Shown: positions 60,418-64,000 of the stretch, in pieces | Position numbering within the stretch: position 1 is the stretch's first letter | Layout of the letters: every line of letters starts with the position of its first letter | Source: Pseudomonas tohonis | GTDB lineage: Bacteria > Pseudomonadota > Gammaproteobacteria > Pseudomonadales > Pseudomonadaceae | Direction of reading: 5' to 3' | NCBI RefSeq assembly: GCF_012767755.2 | Contig: NZ_AP023189.1 | Coordinates: 434,001 to 498,000, forward strand | DNA length: 64,000 nt | Notes under the pieces: model-generated | Told to the model about the DNA's origin: nothing | The model's database searches: none | The model's input: the letters and a program-made list of their open reading frames with translations, nothing else | Position numbers and translations under genes: made by a program

Positions 60418-61776
60418 TCAGTGTTCGGAGAACTGCACCTGGGGTGCCGGCCGCCTGAAGCCGCCGGTGTGCCAGGCCAGGTAGAGCAAGCCCATGGCGA
60501 ACCACGCCAGGCCAATGCCCAGGGTCAGCGCCGAGAGGCTGGTCCACAGCCAGGCGATCAGGCCGAAGCCGATCAGTGGCAGCAGGCCGTAGCGCAGCGT
60601 GTCGCCGAGGCCGTGGGGCTGGCCGTCCAGCAGGTGGCTGTGGATCACCGCCAGGTTGACCACGGAGAAGGCCACCAGGGCGCCGAAGCTGATCATCGAG
60701 GCCAGGGTGGTGAGGTCGATGACGATGGCCAGCAGCGAGACCAGGGACACCAGCAGGATCGACAGGGTCGGCGTCCGGTAGCGCGGCGAGAGGCGGCCGA
60801 AGAGGCGGCGCGGGAGAATGCCGTCGCGGCCCATGCTGAACAGGATGCGCGACACCGAGGCCTGTGACGCCAGGGCGGACCCGGCGGCGCCGGCCACGTA
60901 GGCGGCGGTAAAGAAGGCCTCCAGCAGGCCGCCGCCGGCCTTGAGCATCACCTCGGTGGCTGCGGCGTCCGGGTCCTTGAAGGCACTGCCGGGGAACACC
61001 AGTTGCGCCACCAGGGCCAGGAGGATGAACAGCAGCCCGGCGGTGACCGTGGTCATGACGATGGCGCGGGGGATGTCGCGGCGCGGGTCGCGGGCCTCCT
61101 CGGCGAGGGTGGACACCGCGTCGAAGCCGAGGAAGGACAGGCACAGTACCGCCGCACCGGCCATCAGCGGCACCAGGCCCGGCTGGGTGCCGTCGCCCAG
61201 CAGCGGGGCCAGGAGATCGACTTCGCCGCCGGCCAGGGTACGCGCCGACATCGCCAGGAACACCACGACGAACACCAGCTGCGCGCCGACGATGGCGTTG
61301 CTCATGCCCGACACCGAGCCGATGCCGCGCAGGTTGAGCAGGGTGACCAGGGCCACCGCCGCCACCACGAAGGCCCAGGCGGGCACGGCGGGGAAGGCGA
61401 TGTTGAGGAACAGGCCGATCACCAGGTAGTTGATCATCGGCAGGAACAGGTAATCGAGCAGCAGCGACCAGCCGGCGAGGAAGCCCACCGCCGGGCCGAA
61501 GCTCAGGCTGGCGTAGGAGTACGCGGACCCGGCCACCGGGTACTTGCGCACCATGAAGCTGTAGGAGAAGGCGGTGAAGAGCATCGCCGCCAGGGTGGCG
61601 ACATAGGCCAGCGCGGTGCGCCCGCCGGTCATCTCGGTGACCACGCCGTAGGTGGTGAACACCGTCAGCGGCACCATGTACACCAGGCCGAAGAACACCA
61701 GAGCCGGCAGGCCGAGGATGCGTCGCAGGTGGGTGCCCTGGGCGCTGTGGGTGAAGTCGTCGAAGGCTTTGCTCAT
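60418..61776 (-). CDS. APC-family amine/amino acid permease (PuuP-like)
   Basis: 452 residues from the ATG at 61776; longer in-frame sequence upstream is GC-rich noise. Twelve or so hydrophobic segments are present; the first region reads LGLPALVFFGLVYMVPLTVF, and GGRTALAYVATLAAMLFTAFSY with KYPVAGSAYSY is typical of the APC family. It likely imports putrescine or an acetylated diamine by proton symport. It is the middle gene between a polyamine-binding protein and the acetylpolyamine amidohydrolase, matching PA0322 by order. Confidence 0.92.
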   Translation of the reverse strand: MSKAFDDFTHSAQGTHLRRILGLPALVFFGLVYMVPLTVFTTYGVVTEMTGGRTALAYVATLAAMLFTAFSYSFMVRKYPVAGSAYSYASLSFGPAVGFLAGWSLLLDYLFLPMINYLVIGLFLNIAFPAVPAWAFVVAAVALVTLLNLRGIGSVSGMSNAIVGAQLVFVVVFLAMSARTLAGGEVDLLAPLLGDGTQPGLVPLMAGAAVLCLSFLGFDAVSTLAEEARDPRRDIPRAIVMTTVTAGLLFILLALVAQLVFPGSAFKDPDAAATEVMLKAGGGLLEAFFTAAYVAGAAGSALASQASVSRILFSMGRDGILPRRLFGRLSPRYRTPTLSILLVSLVSLLAIVIDLTTLASMISFGALVAFSVVNLAVIHSHLLDGQPHGLGDTLRYGLLPLIGFGLIAWLWTSLSALTLGIGLAWFAMGLLYLAWHTGGFRRPAPQVQFSEH

Positions 61777-62049
61777 GGGAATACCTCGCTGGCACCTGCC
61801 GGGCAGGCGCTGGGGTGGATCGTCGGGCGCGTCGTGCGTCGATGGGCGGGCCGGGTGGCCCGGTGTCAGCTGGCGGGTGGTCGGCCGCTGCGGGGGATGG
61901 CGCTGTGGCGGGTGATGCGGGGCATGGCGTTCACTCTCTTGTTCTTGTCGATGGGCGCGGCAGGGCGCGGGTCGCCGGCGCATCGCTCCCATCGACGCGC
62001 CTGCTGGCTCGGGGTCGTCCGGCCCGCCGGGCGGCGGGCCGGATGGTGG

Positions 62050-63093
62050 TCATTTCTTCAGCTTGGTCCATACCTTGCTGCGCAGGTTCAGGGCCTTGGG
62101 CGAGCAGAGCTTGAAGCTCTTCAGGCGGTCCAGCTTGTCCTGCGGGGTGTTGATGGCCGGGTCATCGAACAGCTCCTTCTCCATGAACTTCTCGGAGCCT
62201 TCGATGGCGTTGTTGTACTTGGCGAAGTTGGAGGCGGCGGCGATGTTCTCCGGCGCCATCATCCAGTTGATGAAGGCGTGGGCCTCCGCGACGTTGGCCG
62301 CGTCCTTGGGGATCACGAAGTTGTCGATGAACAGGTGGATGCCTTCCTTCGGATAGACGTACACCAGGCTGTCGCGCTGGGCGTGGGCGCGGTGGTAGGC
62401 GCCGTTCCACTGCATGTGCATGGCCACTTCGCCCGCGGCCATGCGCTCGATGGTGCCGTCGCTGTTGTACATGGCCAGCAGGGGCTTCTGGCCCAGCAGC
62501 AGGTCCTGGATCTTCTTCGCGTCCTTCGGGTCCTCGGTGCACTGGTCGATGGACAGGTAGTGGGACGCGGCGATGTAGAGGTCTTCGATGGAGTTGAGCG
62601 CCACCACCTTGCCCTTGAGTTCGGCCGGCGGCTCGAAGAAGGGTTTCCAGCTTTCTTCCAGGGCCCCGCCTGGCACCTGCTTGCTGTCGTAGCTGTAGCC
62701 GGTGGTGCCCCAGAGGTAGGGCACGCTGTAGTCGTGGCCGGGGTCGAAGTCGAGGCTCTGGAAGTTGGCCTTGAGGTTCTTCAGGTTCGGCAGCTGGGCC
62801 TTGTCGAACTTCTGCAGCAGGCCGTCGGTGGCCATGATCTGGATGAAGCTGTCCGACGGCACCACCACGTCGTAGGCGCCGCCACCGGCCTTGAGCTTGG
62901 CCAGCAGCGTCTCGTTGCTGTCGTAGGCGTCGAGGGTGGCCTTGATGCCGGTGTCCTTCTCGAACTTCTTCAGCAGCTCCGGTGGGAAGTAGTCCGACCA
63001 GTTGGCCAGGTGCAGGGTGCCGGCCGCCTGGGCGGTGCCGGACAGGCCCAGGGCGAGCAGCAGGGAGAGCGCGAGCGGTGTGGTGCGGGTCAT
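62050..63093 (-). CDS. Polyamine-binding periplasmic protein (PotF-like)
   Basis: 347 residues from the ATG at 63093 with a signal peptide (cleavage near GTAQAAGT, about residue 23). It opens LHLANWSDYFPPELL, has DAYDSNETLLAKLKAG and VPYLWGTTGYSYD, and a long C-terminal region. The Tyr of the usual YNWSDY is Ala-Asn here (LANWSDY), so ligand contacts may differ. It is followed on the minus strand by the permease gene upstream (63111-63899) and belongs with the importer running off the window. Gap 61777-62049 shows no gene. Confidence 0.9.
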   Translation of the reverse strand: MTRTTPLALSLLLALGLSGTAQAAGTLHLANWSDYFPPELLKKFEKDTGIKATLDAYDSNETLLAKLKAGGGAYDVVVPSDSFIQIMATDGLLQKFDKAQLPNLKNLKANFQSLDFDPGHDYSVPYLWGTTGYSYDSKQVPGGALEESWKPFFEPPAELKGKVVALNSIEDLYIAASHYLSIDQCTEDPKDAKKIQDLLLGQKPLLAMYNSDGTIERMAAGEVAMHMQWNGAYHRAHAQRDSLVYVYPKEGIHLFIDNFVIPKDAANVAEAHAFINWMMAPENIAAASNFAKYNNAIEGSEKFMEKELFDDPAINTPQDKLDRLKSFKLCSPKALNLRSKVWTKLKK

Positions 63094-63110
63094 GACGGGC
63101 TCCTTTGGGC

Positions 63111-63899
63111 TCAGCGCTTGCGCTGGCCGATGTAGTAGGACAACGCAACGAACGCTATGGAAATCACCAGGATGATCGAGGAAATCGCGTTGATCTTCGG
63201 CGATATGCCCATCCTGATGGAGCTGAAGATGTACACCGGCAGGGTGGTCGCGCCGGCCCCGGCGACGAAGTAGGTGATGACGAAATCGTCCATGGAAATG
63301 ATGAAGGCGAGCATCGCCCCCGAAAGGATGCCGGGCGTCAGCAGCGGGAAGGTGATCTTCCAGAAGGCCTTCCAGGGTGAGGCGTAGAGATCGGCGGCGG
63401 CCTCGGCCAGGCGCGGGTCCATGCCCTCCAGCCGTGCGCGGATCGGCAGGTAGGCGAAGGGGATGCAGAACACCACGTGGGCGATGAGGATGGTGAACAG
63501 CGACAGCTTCAGGCCGACGAAGGCGAAGAACATCAGCGTCGCCACGGCGGTGACGATCTCCGGCACCAGCAGCGGCAGGCCGAGCACGCCGCTCATGGCG
63601 ATCTGCCCATGGAAGGCGCGGCCGCGCATGCCCAGGGCCGCGAGGGTGGCCAGGGCGGTGGCGATCAGGGTGGCAAAGGTGGCCACCAGCAGCGAGTTCT
63701 TCGCCGCGCGGACGATCTCCGGGTCGTTGGCCACCACCGCGTACCACTTGAGGCTGAAGCTCTCCCAGATGGTCGCCGACTGGCCGCCGTTGAAGCTCAG
63801 CGCCACCAGCACCAGGATCGGCACGTAGAGGAAGGCGAAGAACAGCCAGGCGGTGGGGCGCACGCCGGTGAAGCGCCAGAGCGGGCCTTGCAGGTTCAT
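63111..63899 (-). CDS. Polyamine ABC transporter permease (PotC/PotI type)
   Basis: 262 residues, six membrane segments, EAA loop EAAADLYASPWKAFWKITFP and the ISMDDFVITYFVAGAGATTLP block (quoted as ISMDDFVITYF). It pairs with the permease whose end lies at 63896-64000, with a 4-bp ATGA overlap. It matches the PA0324-type subunit of the spermidine/putrescine importer next to aphB in PAO1. Confidence 0.93.
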   Translation of the reverse strand: MNLQGPLWRFTGVRPTAWLFFAFLYVPILVLVALSFNGGQSATIWESFSLKWYAVVANDPEIVRAAKNSLLVATFATLIATALATLAALGMRGRAFHGQIAMSGVLGLPLLVPEIVTAVATLMFFAFVGLKLSLFTILIAHVVFCIPFAYLPIRARLEGMDPRLAEAAADLYASPWKAFWKITFPLLTPGILSGAMLAFIISMDDFVITYFVAGAGATTLPVYIFSSIRMGISPKINAISSIILVISIAFVALSYYIGQRKR

Positions 63900-64000
63900 G
63901 GGTGGCCTCCGGCGGTGCCCGGCTTGAAGCGCAGGCTGTAGAGCAGCATCGCCAGCAGCACGAAGCCGAGCAGGGCGAAGGACAGCGCCGCGCCCAGCGG
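63896..64000 (-). CDS. Polyamine ABC transporter permease, C-terminal end only (PotB/PotH type)
   Basis: The last 34 codons are inside the window, reading LGAALSFALLGFVLLAMLLY, then SLRFKPGTAGGHP and a TGA that overlaps the next gene's ATG. The hydrophobic run is a final membrane span. Together with the 63111-63899 permease it forms the importer channel. The rest of the gene and probably the ATPase lie beyond the edge. Confidence 0.85.
   Translation of the reverse strand, partial: PLGAALSFALLGFVLLAMLLYSLRFKPGTAGGHP

Noticed and set aside
61777..62049. Possible small gene on the plus strand after the APC permease start
   Set aside because: The frame is a Gly/Arg/Ala-rich GC-driven translation in a 273-bp gap with no ribosome site.

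Overview
The window is high-GC DNA whose gene content and order point to a Pseudomonas (sensu lato) chromosome close to the P. aeruginosa group. From memory of the PAO1 map, three blocks match in order: a polyamine-binding protein plus spuI, spuA, spuB, spuC, spuD, spuE, spuF, spuG and spuH (about 6.75-19.9 kb); a hacB-like acyl-homoserine-lactone acylase, an AraC regulator and small genes up to serA (43.6-55.5 kb); and a run from a D-2-hydroxyglutarate-dehydrogenase-like gene to an acetylpolyamine amidohydrolase and another polyamine ABC transporter (55.7-64 kb).

Layout. 1-6.75 kb: the end of an amino-acid ABC transporter operon (ATPase cut by the window edge, binding protein, two permeases), then a class I/II aminotransferase, a YtcJ-type amidohydrolase and a CobW GTPase. 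6.75-19.9 kb: polyamine core, with gamma-glutamylation enzymes (SpuI, SpuB, SpuA), the SpuC aminotransferase, three tandem PotF-type binding proteins (one more than I recall in PAO1), and SpuF/G/H. 19.9-43.55 kb: an accessory block between spuH and hacB, carrying a GMC oxidoreductase, a NitT/TauT-type ABC transporter, an aminotransferase, an APC permease, a polyamine-type binding protein, an aldehyde dehydrogenase, an FMO-RidA-DUF1028-M20 peptidase operon with a divergent LysR gene, an IS110-family element, a P1/S58 aminopeptidase with a complete PotABCD-type transporter, and an RpiR regulator. 43.55-64 kb: core genes.

The theme is uptake and catabolism of polyamines and related amines. There are eleven periplasmic binding proteins, seven of them of the PotD/PotF type, plus two gamma-glutamylpolyamine synthetases, a glutamyl-GABA hydrolase, two class III aminotransferases, an aldehyde dehydrogenase and an acetylpolyamine deacetylase. 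Together they can import diamines and polyamines, protect them by glutamylation or deaminate them, and pass products to central metabolism.

The most striking finding is the IS110 element at 35899-37115. The non-coding stretch before its transposase folds as a bridge RNA. Its two internal loops contain guide segments matching the element's own target (the arm of a palindromic intergenic repeat, split by the insertion) and its own donor junction (right end joined to left end), all readable in this window. A second finding is a nearly identical 73-bp AT-rich element upstream of both the aldehyde dehydrogenase and the flavin monooxygenase operons, beside the LysR gene, which suggests shared control. 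Strong hairpins without T-tracts sit between genes of the spu cluster.

No tRNA, rRNA or CRISPR array was seen.
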